Assembly: GCA_029237915.1 (NCBI GenBank)
Contig: JAQWHD010000025.1
Coordinates: 1-64,000 of the forward strand
Length of the DNA stretch: 64,000 nucleotides
Source: Thalassotalea sp.
GTDB lineage: Bacteria > Pseudomonadota > Gammaproteobacteria > Enterobacterales > Alteromonadaceae
Direction of reading: 5' to 3'
Shown here one piece after another: positions 10,701 to 19,815 of the stretch. The notes below the pieces were generated by a model. It was not told the origin of the DNA and did not search any database. It was given only the letters and a program-made list of their open reading frames with translations. Each line of letters starts with the position of its first letter. Position 1 is the stretch's first letter. The translations under genes and the position numbers were made by a program.

Positions 10701-11633
10701 GATACTGAGGAAGTAACATCCGCTGAGCAATTGGTTGAATCTACATTATTGCCTGATGATATCCCGCCAATTAAGTTTTATTGTAAAAGTTGTAAGTACA
10801 GTATGCTAGATTTTGGTGAAGTAAACTTTACCCTTGCTAGAAACGATGTAGCTAGTGTTGACCTTACGGAATTTAGTGCTAAGAGAAAAGGTAATGAAGT
10901 CAATTTTACAGGTTCTTGGCGCAAAGATAGTACCCAGAATAAAACATCACTTACCGGTATATTCAACACTAAAGACCTAGAAAAAGAAATTGAAGCCTTT
11001 GATTTGGAATCAGGTATTAAAGATAGTGGCTTAACAAGTCGCTATGAGTTGAACTGGCAAGGTGACCCACAACAATTTAACTTTGACTCATTAAATGGTT
11101 CATTAAACGTAAAACTTGATGATGGCTATCTTGCTGATGTTGATGATCAAGGTGCTCGTTTATTGTCTATATTTAGCTTCCAATCTTTAGTGAGAAAGCT
11201 CAGCTTAGATTTTAGAGATATCTTTTCTAATGGTATGTTTTACGAAGACATGAAAGGTGACTTCACCGTTGTTGACGGGGTGATATACACAGATAACGTT
11301 GTAGTTGATGCAACCGCGGGTAAGCTAAAGGTAAAAGGTAATACTAATTTAGTAAATAACCAATTAGATTATAAAATGTCCTTTGCACCTAAGGTTACTT
11401 CAAGTCTCCCTGTTATCGTGTCATGGATGGTTAATCCTGTGGTTGGCATTGCCGCATTGGTTGCAGATAAAGTCATTGAAAAAGCAGAAGTTATATCGGT
11501 AATAAACTTTGAATTAACAGGCACCGTTGAAGAGCCTAACTTTAAAGAAGTCGATCGTAAGAGTCGTGATATCAACGTTGGTAAGAGTAAACCTGATGCT
11601 GTGCCAACCCCTAATGAAAGCGGAGTTAAATAA
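7752..11633 (+). CDS. yhdP: YhdP, AsmA-like inter-membrane lipid transport protein
   Basis: Very large envelope protein of 1293 residues with one N-terminal membrane helix (about 18-38) and a long periplasmic part predicted to be beta-strand rich. The family is thought to form a hydrophobic groove that carries phospholipids to the outer membrane, alongside TamB and YdbH. The C-terminal AsmA-like region (about 1110-1260, GSLNVKLDDGYLADVDDQGA onward) is the most recognisable. The start is GTG, sharing its G with the rng stop TAG. The rng-yhdP-nit-tldD order supports the call. Confidence 0.92.
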   Translation: MKTFWGHVNTWLNRLYKTLAILLVLFAVLLSAARILLPFADNYKEDVEAYINSAYEGDIEIGELSAGWRNFGPTLVVKNVVLSNSSSLDINVKEVNLGLDFWGSVQAQQVKAKNLTLVGALISVDQSQLSTGEDQQSNQTAEDLDMISDLLLQQIKRFSVLDSKIIIQNSLKKRTFNISKMAWHNEGTSHKGIGKIEIDGLSQDTAKVVVDLNGSVLSDLNGQIYIEGNNIDLTGWFVKFLGGKHDKIGSNINFQTWGKINEGSLTNIELVLGETNFSWLSFEEQHKLTIPEAHVSLYRDGLTSDFFAQSSNIEVDFNGQPWTEFFIQTQYSVDSTESYVSNISLDNLWQLYPILEDNFPTLAEFSKLHLSGDLANIHFKKTSAGIQAKVDLDDLAWQYANTIPGLSGLNGEVLYANNKVQVNVNAQNSALDFNQHFSRPIPFNDLKATINATWDDSQWTLAVKDIGLSSDELNLQGSVQYYQPKDDAGELGIFAYLDRADAGQAQYYLPLSIMSASLVDYLNTAIKSGQGKQVAVLFNGPVTNFPFIDNSGIFVVDADLEQAEYEFVEGWPAITGGDVNLNFTNDSMLITGNDGDLSGLNTKDVEVGIESLSGESILTVRAPVTAQASDIQTLMQTSPMADSVGKILEFIGPQGLVNGSFSLDVPLANTDNTVAQGVIDLNDNQVSLSAPEMEFKQVSGQLTFVNEKITTKDLNVIWRGLPLAMNVNGYHENDGYKLGIDLDAKWQPNHYQGQIPESLQSYVSGQIDWQGKLDINVPDDGPFSYKVAINSNLANTQLSLPEPYDKTIGTKVKLNAKVSGGEEISIIEAQLGNNLNFYGSLNHQQTAFTRSHLVLGDEAMLLPSAGFHITTNLKHINYQQWHELVFNIVDSIPESEQDSSAATSKPLIGIPERIRGSLFSADFYGQQLTDISFNLLNRTNSWVLQLTTDQVRSRFKFYHDFKVQGLEVDADFIHLIESTANGNDTEEVTSAEQLVESTLLPDDIPPIKFYCKSCKYSMLDFGEVNFTLARNDVASVDLTEFSAKRKGNEVNFTGSWRKDSTQNKTSLTGIFNTKDLEKEIEAFDLESGIKDSGLTSRYELNWQGDPQQFNFDSLNGSLNVKLDDGYLADVDDQGARLLSIFSFQSLVRKLSLDFRDIFSNGMFYEDMKGDFTVVDGVIYTDNVVVDATAGKLKVKGNTNLVNNQLDYKMSFAPKVTSSLPVIVSWMVNPVVGIAALVADKVIEKAEVISVINFELTGTVEEPNFKEVDRKSRDINVGKSKPDAVPTPNESGVK

Positions 11634-12490
11634 TGCCTACCAATGTTAGCAAAGCTAGACTTAGTGCTATTCAAATGCACTCGGTCCCAGATGTAGATGA
11701 AAATTTACAAGCATTACGGTTAATCTTGATAAAGTTAGTGAGTGAGTTTGGCAATAACCAAGAGCACTTAGTAGTTTTACCTGAGGCATGTCTGTATTTT
11801 GGCGGTAAAGACAAAGCCCAATTGAGTTTTTGTGAAGATTTAGGGCAAGGCCATATGCAAGCAAGTCTTGCTCAATTGGCGAAAGATTTTTCCATCTATT
11901 TACTTGCTGGCACAATTCCCCTCAACAGTGACGAGGCAAATAAATTTACAGCCAGTAGTTTATTATTTAGTCCGCAAGGCGAATGCCTTAGTGATTATCA
12001 AAAGATTCATTTATTTGATGTTGATGTCGATGATAATGAAAAGTCCTATCGAGAATCTCTATTTACAACTCCGGGTGAAAAAGTGGTAATGACACAATTA
12101 TCAAGCATTAAGCTAGGTATGAGTGTATGTTATGACTTAAGGTTTCCTGAATTATTTAGATCGCTAAGAGTACTAGGAGCTAATGTGATCGCAGTACCTG
12201 CCGCCTTTACTAAAGTAACCGGCAATGCTCATTGGCAGCCTTTATTGCAGGCAAGAGCAATTGAAAATCAAGTGTATATGGTTGCAGCAGGGCAAGTTGG
12301 TACGCATAAAAATGGTAAACAAACTTATGGCCACTCAATGATAGTAAACCCTTGGGGTGAAATTGTAGCCATAAAAGAAGAAGGTACAGGTTATATCAGT
12401 ATTGAACTTGAGCCTGAGCTCATTAGTAAAGCAAGAGCTGATATTCCTGTACATACGCATAATCAATTTTCAGTAACATTGAATAAGTAA
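11633..12490 (+). CDS. Carbon-nitrogen hydrolase (Nit/omega-amidase type)
   Basis: Nitrilase-superfamily amidase of 285 residues. The catalytic triad can be placed: Glu51 ([10 protein letters not shown]), Lys124 (YQKIHLFD) and Cys166 ([10 protein letters not shown]). The C-terminal [16 protein letters not shown] motif is typical of the Nit1/Nit2 branch, which includes deaminated-glutathione amidase and omega-amidase. Substrate is not certain from sequence. The start overlaps the yhdP stop by 1 base, and tldD follows after 11 bases, so it is within the operon. Confidence 0.9.
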   Translation: MPTNVSKARLSAIQMHSVPDVDENLQALRLILIKLVSEFGNNQEHLVVLPEACLYFGGKDKAQLSFCEDLGQGHMQASLAQLAKDFSIYLLAGTIPLNSDEANKFTASSLLFSPQGECLSDYQKIHLFDVDVDDNEKSYRESLFTTPGEKVVMTQLSSIKLGMSVCYDLRFPELFRSLRVLGANVIAVPAAFTKVTGNAHWQPLLQARAIENQVYMVAAGQVGTHKNGKQTYGHSMIVNPWGEIVAIKEEGTGYISIELEPELISKARADIPVHTHNQFSVTLNK

Positions 12491-12501
12491 CGGTATCCAT
12501 A

Positions 12502-13941
12502 ATGAATCTTGTTGAACAAGAATTACTCTCAGCTTGCCAGTTAGGGCAAGAAGATTTAAAGCAAACTTTAGCTCATATTTGTCAGCGCAATATCGACTTT
12601 GCCGATTTATATTTTCAGTCATCTAGCCATGAATCATGGATGTTAGAAGATGGCATTGTTAAGGAAGGCTCATACAATATTGAACGTGGTGTTGGTGTTC
12701 GAGCTATCAGTGGCGAAAAAACCGGTTTTGCTTACTCTGATGATATAAATGCGCAAGCACTGATGCAGGCGGCTACAGCTGCAAGAGGCATAGTACAAGA
12801 CAATAAATCTCAAAGTGTTAAAGCGTTTAGTCGTCAAACAGATATTCAGCTATATACTGACGTCGATCCTTTATCGTCCTTAAACCAAGATCAAAAGATT
12901 AATTTATTACACGAAGTTGAGGCTCATGCCAGAGCACACGACTCGCGTGTTAAACAAGTGATTGTGAGCTTATCTGGTGTCTATGAAAAAATATTAGTAG
13001 CCGCTAGTGATGGCACATTTGCTACCGATATTCGCCCACTTGTACGTTTAAATTGTTCGGTGTTAGTTGAACAAGGTGGACGCCGTGAACGCGGTGGTTC
13101 AGGTGGTGGCGCACGAACTGGTTATAGTCATTTTTTCGAGGTTGAACATGGCAAAGCCCGTTACTGTAATTATGCCGAAGAAGCGGTAAGGCAAGCGCTT
13201 GTTAATCTAGATGCTATTGATGCACCTGCAGGTATGCTTCCTGTTGTATTAGGCTCAGGTTGGCCAGGAGTGTTATTGCATGAAGCGGTTGGTCACGGTT
13301 TAGAAGGTGACTTTAATCGTAAAGGCTCATCTGCTTTTTCGGGTAAAGTTGGCCAACAAGTTGCTTCCGAGCATTGTACTATTGTTGACGATGGTACTTT
13401 GGCGGATCGTCGAGGCTCTGTTGCTATTGACGATGAAGGTACTCCGGGACAATACAATGTACTTATCGAAAAAGGTATCCTTAAAGGTTACATGCAAGAT
13501 AAGCATAATGCTTCACTAATGGGCGTAAAACCAACAGGTAACGGTCGTCGCGAATCTTATGCCCATTTGCCTATGCCGCGTATGACCAATACTTATATGC
13601 TTGCTGGTGAACACGACCCTGTTGATATTATTAAATCGGTTAAAAAAGGTATTTATGCGCCGAATTTCGCTGGTGGTCAGGTCGATATTACTTCCGGTAA
13701 GTTTGTATTTAGCACTGCCGAAGCTTACTTAATTGAAGATGGTAAAATCACTTCACCGGTAAAAGGCGCCACATTAATTGGCAATGGACCTGAAGCGATG
13801 CAAAAAGTGAGTATGGTTGGTAATGACTTATCACTTGATAGTGGCGTTGGGGTTTGTGGTAAAGATGGCCAAAGTGTTCCGGTTGGTGTAGGTCAGCCTA
13901 CATTGAAAGTCGATGAAATGACAATTGGTGGTACTCAGTAG
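12502..13941 (+). CDS. tldD: Metalloprotease TldD
   Basis: Catalytic subunit of the TldD-TldE (PmbA) heterodimeric protease, which degrades unfolded peptides, processes modified peptides such as microcins, and affects gyrase-inhibitor sensitivity. It is 479 residues. The zinc motif [11 protein letters not shown] (HExxxH, residues 260-265) is intact, and the C-terminal [20 protein letters not shown] holds the conserved Cys region. It is the last gene of the mre-to-tldD run. Its partner pmbA lies 0.9 kb downstream beyond darP. Confidence 0.98.
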   Translation: MNLVEQELLSACQLGQEDLKQTLAHICQRNIDFADLYFQSSSHESWMLEDGIVKEGSYNIERGVGVRAISGEKTGFAYSDDINAQALMQAATAARGIVQDNKSQSVKAFSRQTDIQLYTDVDPLSSLNQDQKINLLHEVEAHARAHDSRVKQVIVSLSGVYEKILVAASDGTFATDIRPLVRLNCSVLVEQGGRRERGGSGGGARTGYSHFFEVEHGKARYCNYAEEAVRQALVNLDAIDAPAGMLPVVLGSGWPGVLLHEAVGHGLEGDFNRKGSSAFSGKVGQQVASEHCTIVDDGTLADRRGSVAIDDEGTPGQYNVLIEKGILKGYMQDKHNASLMGVKPTGNGRRESYAHLPMPRMTNTYMLAGEHDPVDIIKSVKKGIYAPNFAGGQVDITSGKFVFSTAEAYLIEDGKITSPVKGATLIGNGPEAMQKVSMVGNDLSLDSGVGVCGKDGQSVPVGVGQPTLKVDEMTIGGTQ

Positions 13942-13969
13942 CTTATTCTATAATCACTAACTTCATATA

Positions 13970-14005
13970 ATTTATTTAACATAGAACAACTATGTCTAAA
14001 TAAAT
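13970..14005 (+). terminator. AT-rich hairpin after tldD
   Basis: Inverted repeat ATTTATTTAACATAG / CTATGTCTAAATAAAT with one bulged base and a 5-base loop, followed by TTTATTTG. It is a plausible weak intrinsic terminator for the tldD transcript; a stronger bidirectional hairpin lies at 14102-14134. Confidence 0.5.
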
Positions 14006-14101
14006 TTTATTTGTTATTGGACCTATAATATAGCCACTGAAGTGTGAATAGATTTAATGTAACTGGTATTCATAAGCTAGGAAATATAATAGCAAGTTTA
14101 C

Positions 14102-14134
14102 AAAAAAAGCAGAGTAATTATTACTCTGCTTTTT
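14102..14134. terminator. Bidirectional terminator between tldD and darP
   Basis: A perfect 10-bp stem AGCAGAGTAA/TTACTCTGCT with a 3-base loop, flanked by seven As on the left and four to five Ts on the right. It can stop the plus-strand tldD transcript and, read on the other strand, the darP transcript. Confidence 0.88.
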
Positions 14135-14168
14135 CAATAGTTCAGCTAATGAAACTTAACTCTCAGCC

Positions 14169-14708
14169 TTAAATTTCAAACGTTACATTTTCTTTTAAGT
14201 ACTTAAATAACTCTTTATAGCTTTTACCTGGTTTTTCAATTTTCACTTCTTTTGCCGCCTGGCGTACTAATTGACGAAAACGCTGGCGTTCAAAACCTTC
14301 ATATTCAGTTAATAGCTCTTCAATTTTATCATTACCTTTGGCAATCACTTCATTGCGTAACTCATCTAAAATCGTGATCTTATGTTTTTCATAAGAGTGC
14401 TTATTATTGATTTTATCTAAGCCAGACTTAATCGCTTCAATATCAACCTCAGCCAACAGCTTAGCTAAAAAACGGATATTACGGCTATAAGCGTCGTGTT
14501 TACCTTTGATTTTATCTGCCAAGCGTAGCGATGCTTCAATTTCTTCATTTAAAGGAAGTTTTGCTCTTTGCATTACTTTTAGCTCGGCAAGCTCCGACGC
14601 AAGTTGCTGAATTTCTTTAGCATCTTTTTTTAATTCCGCTCGACTTACATAGATGATTTCTTCATCTTCAATTGGTTCAACAGGTTTTTTGCGCATACTC
14701 TTCTGCAT
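14169..14708 (-). CDS. darP: Ribosome biogenesis factor DarP (YjgA)
   Basis: Late-stage 50S assembly factor of the DUF615/YjgA family that binds near the peptidyl-transferase centre of pre-50S particles. It is 179 residues, highly charged and helical, with the family's DEEIIYVSRAELKKDA N-terminal segment (about 15-30) and a C-terminal RQRFRQLVRQAAKE. It is transcribed divergently from pmbA, as yjgA and pmbA are in E. coli, with 149 bases between the two starts. Confidence 0.93.
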   Translation of the reverse strand: MQKSMRKKPVEPIEDEEIIYVSRAELKKDAKEIQQLASELAELKVMQRAKLPLNEEIEASLRLADKIKGKHDAYSRNIRFLAKLLAEVDIEAIKSGLDKINNKHSYEKHKITILDELRNEVIAKGNDKIEELLTEYEGFERQRFRQLVRQAAKEVKIEKPGKSYKELFKYLKENVTFEI

Positions 14709-14857
14709 TTTTAAATGATGTTACGTTAATTATACATCATTATAGATCTATTTTAATCCACTTATTCATGCTCTGTGATATGCTAACCATATTCTTAATT
14801 TTAACGCTTCACTTTAATGTTTTATTGTAAGTGAAGTCTGCTTCCTGAAAAGTAATT

Positions 14858-16201
14858 ATGGCCCAAATAGAATCAATTGATCACTCAATATCACAAGTTA
14901 AAGAACGCGTTGCTAAAGTTTTAGAACTTGCTACTAAACTCGGTGCTGATAGCGTCGAAGTCTCAATGAGTAAACAACAAGGCTTGAGTGTTTCTACTCG
15001 TCTTGGTGAAGTCGATACGGTGGAATTCACCAATGATGGAGCGTTAGGGTTAACCGTCTATAAAGAGGGGCGCAAGGGCTCAGCTTCAACAGCTGATTTA
15101 TCTGAGCAGGCTTTAGAGCAATCGGTACAGGCAGCAATTAACATTGCTAAGTACACCTCGGTTGATGAATTTTCAGGATTAGCAGATAAAGAGTTATTGG
15201 CATTTACCGCTAAGGATCTAGACTTATATCATCCCGCTAACATTTCAACAGAAAAAGCTATCGCCATTGCAACTGAAGCGGAAATGGCTGCATTAGAGTA
15301 TGATAAACGATTAACTAATTCTGACGGTGCTAATTTTGCAAGCTTTGAAGGTTTTAAGGTCTATGGTAATAGCCATGGACAATTGCTTGGTTATCCAAGC
15401 ACTCGCCATAGTTTAAGTTGTATGATGATCGCCTCCGAAGGCGATGATATGCAAAGGGATTATAGCTATGCTGTTACTCGTGATTATAATGACTTAAGCG
15501 CACCCAAAATCGTCGGAGTTGAATCAGCACAAGCCGCGATCAGCCGTCTTGATAGTAAGAAGCTTGCCACAGGTAAAGTACCTGTAATGTTCCGCGCAGA
15601 TATTGCCAATAGCTTATTTGGTCATTTTATAGCGGCGATCAGTGGCGGTAACTTATATCGTGATTCTTCATTTTTACTTAATTCTATCGGCAAAGAGGTC
15701 TTTTCCTCACATCTTAATATTTCAGAACGTCCTCATATACTTAAAGGGCTAGCTAGCTCATCATTTGATGGCGAAGGTGTTGCAACTCATGATCGTGAAA
15801 TTATTACTGATGGCGTTCTGCAATCATATTTATTAACCAGCTATTCTGCGCGTAAGATGGGGTTAACCACAACAGGTAATGCTGGTGGTATTCACAACTG
15901 GCAAATATCTGCTAATGGTGGTGATTTTGATGCTATGTTAAAAACACTTGGCACAGGTTTGTTAGTTACTGAGTTAATGGGCCAAGGCGTGAATATTGTT
16001 AATGGCGATTACTCTCGTGGTGCGGCTGGTTTTTGGGTCGAAAATGGTGAAATTCTATATCCGGTTGCAGAAATTACCATCGCAGGTAACTTAACTGATA
16101 TTTTTAAATCTGTTGTTGCTACTGGTGCCGATTATGATGAGCGTGGCAGTATTAGAACTGGCTCTATTATTATTGAAGAAATGCAGGTTTCAGGTCAGTA
16201 A
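14858..16201 (+). CDS. pmbA: Metalloprotease subunit PmbA (TldE)
   Basis: Non-catalytic partner of TldD in the TldD/E protease complex, 447 residues. It shares the PmbA/TldD fold (GLSVSTRLGEVDTVEFTNDG near the N-terminus, GNLTDIFKSVVATGAD near the C-terminus) but lacks the HExxxH zinc motif, as expected for TldE. The start is the ATG after GAAAAGTAATT; no strong ribosome binding site is seen. A terminator hairpin follows. Confidence 0.97.
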   Translation: MAQIESIDHSISQVKERVAKVLELATKLGADSVEVSMSKQQGLSVSTRLGEVDTVEFTNDGALGLTVYKEGRKGSASTADLSEQALEQSVQAAINIAKYTSVDEFSGLADKELLAFTAKDLDLYHPANISTEKAIAIATEAEMAALEYDKRLTNSDGANFASFEGFKVYGNSHGQLLGYPSTRHSLSCMMIASEGDDMQRDYSYAVTRDYNDLSAPKIVGVESAQAAISRLDSKKLATGKVPVMFRADIANSLFGHFIAAISGGNLYRDSSFLLNSIGKEVFSSHLNISERPHILKGLASSSFDGEGVATHDREIITDGVLQSYLLTSYSARKMGLTTTGNAGGIHNWQISANGGDFDAMLKTLGTGLLVTELMGQGVNIVNGDYSRGAAGFWVENGEILYPVAEITIAGNLTDIFKSVVATGADYDERGSIRTGSIIIEEMQVSGQ

Positions 16202-16215
16202 TACTATAAGAGAAA

Positions 16216-16258
16216 ATTAAACAAAAAATAGGAACTTAGGTTCCTATTTTTGTTTAAT
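16216..16258 (+). terminator. Terminator after pmbA
   Basis: A long imperfectly unique palindrome: ATTAAACAAAAA, then TAGGAAC, a TTAG loop, GTTCCTA and TTTTTGTTTAAT. The GC core followed by five Ts acts as an intrinsic terminator on the plus strand and also reads as one on the minus strand for mgtE. Confidence 0.88.
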
Positions 16259-16274
16259 GAAAGTGATAATCTAT

Positions 16275-16326
16275 TAATACACAGTTTACTGGAGAAGGTC
16301 CCATCCAAAAGCACGATGGGATGACG
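16275..16326 (-). repeat. REP-like palindromic element, copy A
   Basis: Read on the minus strand this starts CGTCATCCCATCGTGC and forms the stem TCCCATC/GATGGGA around a GTGCTTTTG loop, followed by a small CAGT-AA-ACTG hairpin. The first 30 bases match 27 of 30 with the elements at 47888 and 48198. The differing bases in the stem change together (C-G to T-A), so the hairpin is kept. It lies in the pmbA-mgtE convergent gap. Confidence 0.7.
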
Positions 16327-16365
16327 TGGTGTAAGTTAATTGCTATTTGTGACGGTACCCTTTTT

Positions 16366-17724
16366 CTAACCTAAAAGTAGTGTTGCTGTACCTAGGAAAG
16401 CAAATATACCAACTACATCGGTTACTGTGGTCAGTATTACACTACCAGCAAGAGCTGGGTCTATATTCATTTTCTTTAAAAATAGCGGTATGGTTACACC
16501 AGCAACACCGGCAGCCGTTAAATTCATTAGCATGGCAAAAGCAATTATTGCCCCTAGCATTAAATCTTGCTTCCATATGGCAACAATACCGGCGATAAAT
16601 ACCGCCCAAATCAAACCATTTAAAAAGCCGATGGCTAATTCTTTAGAAAGTATTGCTCTGGCGTTATTGTCCCCGATATGACCCAGTGCCATACCACGGA
16701 TAACCAGTGTTAATGTTTGCCCACCCGCAACACCGCCCATACTTGGAACTAGCGTGTTCAGTACTGCTAAAATTGCCATTTGCGCTAAAATATCTTCGAA
16801 GAAACTTGAAACCATTACTGCAGCTAACGCAGTAAATAAGTTAACACCTAACCAAATTGATCGTTGCTGGGTACTTTTTAAAACTGGGGCAAAAGTATCG
16901 GCATCGTCATCTAAACCCGCCATACTCATCATTGAGTGTTCTGCGTCTTCACGAATGACATCTATAACGTCATCAATGGTGATACGGCCAAGTAGGCGGC
17001 CATTGTTATCAATAACCGGTGCCGATAACCAATCGTGTCGTTCAAATAGCGTCGCAACCTCAGTTTCGTCCAGATCGGCAGGGATAGGTACAGTATCGTG
17101 AGCGGTTATTGATTCGATTGATTGTTCCGGAGCGGTAGTAATTAACTTAGCTAGGCTAACCGAGCCGACTAGTTTGTCATTACGAGATACGACATAGAGT
17201 GAATCGGTTGCTTCGGGTAGGTCACCTTTGAGGCGCAAATATCGTAATACGACATCTATGGTGACGTCTGCTCTTACTGTGATGGTATCTGTATTCATGA
17301 TACCACCAGCGGTATCTTCTTCATAAGATAGGGCTTGCTCTACGCGCTTCCTATCTTGAATGTCCATCGAGTTTAGTACTTCTTGATAGACAGAATCTGG
17401 CAATGTTCTTAAAACTTCGGCAAGATCATCAATATCCATGCCTTCGACAACAGCGGCAACCTTTTCGGGTTGCATATTTTTGAGGATACCTTTACGAACT
17501 TCTTCTGAAAGCTCTTCTAAGATCTCACCGTGTAGATCAGGATCGGTAAGTTGCCATAAAATATTTCTGCTACGAGCAGGGGAGGATTCTAGTAATAAAG
17601 CGATATCAAAGGCGGGCATATTCTGAAACATTTTTCGCACGTAAACAAACATACCACTTTGCAAAGCAGTATTAATTTCGAGTAAGCGTTTTTGACTTAT
17701 TTCTTGTTCAGATATATCCGGCAT
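16366..17724 (-). CDS. mgtE: Magnesium transporter MgtE
   Basis: Inner-membrane Mg2+ channel/transporter of 452 residues. It has the full MgtE layout: an N-terminal helical superhelix domain (about 1-125, ALLLESSPARSRNILWQL), two CBS domains (about 130-255, EEDTAGGIMNTDTI at the first) and five membrane helices (about 285-450). VPSMGGVAGGQTLTLVIRGMA is the pore motif. The N and CBS domains sense cytosolic Mg2+. I see no M-box-like leader in the 166 bases before it. It sits downstream of ptsO on the same strand. Confidence 0.97.
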   Translation of the reverse strand: MPDISEQEISQKRLLEINTALQSGMFVYVRKMFQNMPAFDIALLLESSPARSRNILWQLTDPDLHGEILEELSEEVRKGILKNMQPEKVAAVVEGMDIDDLAEVLRTLPDSVYQEVLNSMDIQDRKRVEQALSYEEDTAGGIMNTDTITVRADVTIDVVLRYLRLKGDLPEATDSLYVVSRNDKLVGSVSLAKLITTAPEQSIESITAHDTVPIPADLDETEVATLFERHDWLSAPVIDNNGRLLGRITIDDVIDVIREDAEHSMMSMAGLDDDADTFAPVLKSTQQRSIWLGVNLFTALAAVMVSSFFEDILAQMAILAVLNTLVPSMGGVAGGQTLTLVIRGMALGHIGDNNARAILSKELAIGFLNGLIWAVFIAGIVAIWKQDLMLGAIIAFAMLMNLTAAGVAGVTIPLFLKKMNIDPALAGSVILTTVTDVVGIFAFLGTATLLLG

Positions 17725-17890
17725 GTTCCACCTTGTGCCGTAACTTCAAAAGCAAGGTCCTGAAGCTAGTTTATTTTTAGACTTATGCTTATAAGTTTAT
17801 CGTAAGCTACTATTTTTATCAGCTTTTTTAAAATAAATTATCCAGATCAGAATAGTTGAAACAAGTCTCAATGACTCTGACCCCTGATGT

Positions 17891-18166
17891 TTATTCGCCT
17901 TCATCAAATTTATTTGAAAACAAGGCGCATATAGCTAACATTGCTTGCTCAGCTTCAGCACCCTCGGCAATAATTTTTACTTCTTTGCCTTGGCTACCTG
18001 TGAGTAACATTAATCCCATTATAGAGTCTGCCGTTGCGGACTTTTGATCTAGGGTTAGAGTGATTTTAGCTTGATAGTTTTGGCTGAGCTTAGCTAACTT
18101 AGTCGCGGCCCTAGCATGTAAGCCTAATTTATTCTCAATCAGTACCGTTTGCTCAGCGATCGCCAT
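17891..18166 (-). CDS. ptsO: Phosphocarrier protein NPr (nitrogen PTS HPr)
   Basis: HPr-like phosphocarrier of the nitrogen-related phosphotransferase chain (EI-Ntr to NPr to EIIA-Ntr). It is 91 residues. The phosphorylated histidine is H17 in NKLGLHARAATKL, and the GLMLLTGSQGKEV segment is the conserved regulatory-serine helix region. It has the serine region in the NPr form. The start overlaps the rapZ stop by 1 base. The first-step kinase ptsP is not in the window. Confidence 0.95.
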   Translation of the reverse strand: MAIAEQTVLIENKLGLHARAATKLAKLSQNYQAKITLTLDQKSATADSIMGLMLLTGSQGKEVKIIAEGAEAEQAMLAICALFSNKFDEGE

Positions 18167-19011
18167 TATTTAGATAACTCTCGGTGATGGATCTGAATAT
18201 CTTTACCTTCTTTAGTAAATTGTTGAGCTAAGGTTTCTGCTATATAAACACTGCGATGTTGACCGCCAGTACAACCTATAGCTATGGTTAAATAGGAGCG
18301 GTTATTACGCTCTAGATGAGGTAGCCAAGTCATCATAAAGCTATTGATTTGCCAGACAAATTTAGTAACCAACGGTTGATTCCCTAAAAAATCTTGTACC
18401 GGTTGATCTAAACCATTATAGGTTTTTAAGCCTTCTTCCCAAAAAGGGTTAGGCAGAAAACGAGCGTCAAATACGTAGTCGGCTTCAGTCGGTACGCCAT
18501 ATTTAAAACCAAAAGACTCTAACACAATAACCATAGAGCCAGTTTTACGCCCTAAGATACGCTCTCTAACGAGATCTGCTAATTGATGAGGTGTCAGTTG
18601 CGAGGTGTTAATATATAAGCTTGCTCTTGACGCAACGGGCTCAAGTAGTTTTTTCTCGAATGCTATCGCTTGGTCAAGAGCCATATTTTTTCTAACTAGA
18701 GGGTGTAATCGTCTAGTTTCACTAAAGCGGCGGATTAGTTCAGCATCATCAGCATCAAGATAAAGAACATTTAACTCCACAGATTCGGGTAGGTAATCGA
18801 GAATTTCTTTTACATCAGCTGCATCTTGTGGAAGGTTACGAACATCTAATGATACTGCGACATTCTCATATTCATTAATCACAGTATGAGTTAATGCCGG
18901 CAACAGGTTTACTGGAATGTTATCAACACAATAATAACCTAAATCTTCTAATACTCTTAAAGCGACTGATTTTCCAGAGCCTGAGCGTCCACTAACAATT
19001 AAAAGTTTCAT
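18166..19011 (-). CDS. rapZ: RNase adapter protein RapZ
   Basis: P-loop protein that, in enterobacteria, binds the small RNA GlmZ and hands it to RNase E, thereby tuning glucosamine-6-phosphate synthase. It is 281 residues. The Walker A loop is GRSGSGKS (8-15). The C-terminal RNA-binding domain carries IAIGCTGGQHRSVYIAETLA (about 242-261). Whether the GlmZ circuit exists in this lineage is not shown here. It lies between ptsN and ptsO, the conserved order. Confidence 0.97.
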   Translation of the reverse strand: MKLLIVSGRSGSGKSVALRVLEDLGYYCVDNIPVNLLPALTHTVINEYENVAVSLDVRNLPQDAADVKEILDYLPESVELNVLYLDADDAELIRRFSETRRLHPLVRKNMALDQAIAFEKKLLEPVASRASLYINTSQLTPHQLADLVRERILGRKTGSMVIVLESFGFKYGVPTEADYVFDARFLPNPFWEEGLKTYNGLDQPVQDFLGNQPLVTKFVWQINSFMMTWLPHLERNNRSYLTIAIGCTGGQHRSVYIAETLAQQFTKEGKDIQIHHRELSK

Positions 19012-19020
19012 ATATTCTTC

Positions 19021-19470
19021 TTATGGCTGAATGATTAAGTTATAAAGCTGCTGAGATGTTTGGCATTTACGAACTTTTTTACAGGTTTCTTTATCACTAA
19101 AAAATTTGGCAATATTAGCCAAAGTTTCGATGTGCTCCTGACAATTATCTGCAGGAACGAATATAGCAAAAAAGATATCCACTGGCTTATCGTCAATAGC
19201 GTCAAACACAATTGGCTTGTCGGTGGTAATAAAAACAGCAACTACAGCGTCGGTATTACTTAACCGGCCATGCGGTATCGCAATACCTTTACCAATTCCT
19301 GTGCTTGATAACTTTTCACGAGCCATTAAGCTTATTAATAATTCTTTTTCAGAGGTATTATTAATTTTACTCGCTGCTACAGCACTAATTTGTTCTAGTA
19401 TATTTTTTTTACTTTTCCCTGCTGCTGAACACACAGTGCAATCTAGGGTTAAAATTTGTTCTAAATTCAT
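19021..19470 (-). CDS. ptsN: Nitrogen regulatory EIIA protein PtsN
   Basis: EIIA-Ntr, the terminal phospho-acceptor of the nitrogen PTS and a regulator of K+ handling and sigma-54-linked traits in other bacteria. It is 149 residues of the PTS EIIA type 2 fold. The active-site histidine is H67 in GIGKGIAIPHGRL. It is 15 bases downstream of hpf and 9 bases upstream of rapZ. Confidence 0.96.
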   Translation of the reverse strand: MNLEQILTLDCTVCSAAGKSKKNILEQISAVAASKINNTSEKELLISLMAREKLSSTGIGKGIAIPHGRLSNTDAVVAVFITTDKPIVFDAIDDKPVDIFFAIFVPADNCQEHIETLANIAKFFSDKETCKKVRKCQTSQQLYNLIIQP

Positions 19471-19485
19471 AATTTATTATATTAG

Positions 19486-19773
19486 CTAATGGCTCGATAA
19501 TTTATCTTTATGCTTAATGACTTGACGGTCGAGTTTATCAATCAAGCCATCTATAGATGCATACATATCTTCACTATCTGCGGATGCAAAAATTTCACCA
19601 GCATTTACATGAAGAGTTGCTTCCGCAATTTGTTTTAATTTTTCTACTTTTAATACCACATATACATTATTTATATGGTCGAAATGTCGTTCTAGTTTTT
19701 GTAGTTTAGACTCTACATATGCACGCATAGGCGGTGTTACTTCAACATGATGACCAGATAGATTAATTTGCAT
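19486..19773 (-). CDS. hpf: Ribosome hibernation promoting factor (short HPF/YfiA family)
   Basis: Short-form hibernation factor of 95 residues that binds in the decoding channel of the 30S subunit in resting cells. The beta-alpha-beta fold shows MQINLSGHHVEVTPPMRAYV at the start and the basic helix KLQKLERHFDHI. There is no C-terminal dimerisation domain, as in gammaproteobacterial HPF. It sits directly downstream of rpoN, as in E. coli. Confidence 0.95.
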   Translation of the reverse strand: MQINLSGHHVEVTPPMRAYVESKLQKLERHFDHINNVYVVLKVEKLKQIAEATLHVNAGEIFASADSEDMYASIDGLIDKLDRQVIKHKDKLSSH

Positions 19774-19815
19774 AACGGTATCCTTTATTTACAAGTGAAA
19801 AATTAATATCAATAT

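Noticed and set aside
17725-17890. Possible M-box magnesium riboswitch upstream of mgtE
   Set aside because: The 166-base gap is AT-rich and I could not find the conserved M-box pieces; only a short CTTCA/TGAAG inverted repeat is present.
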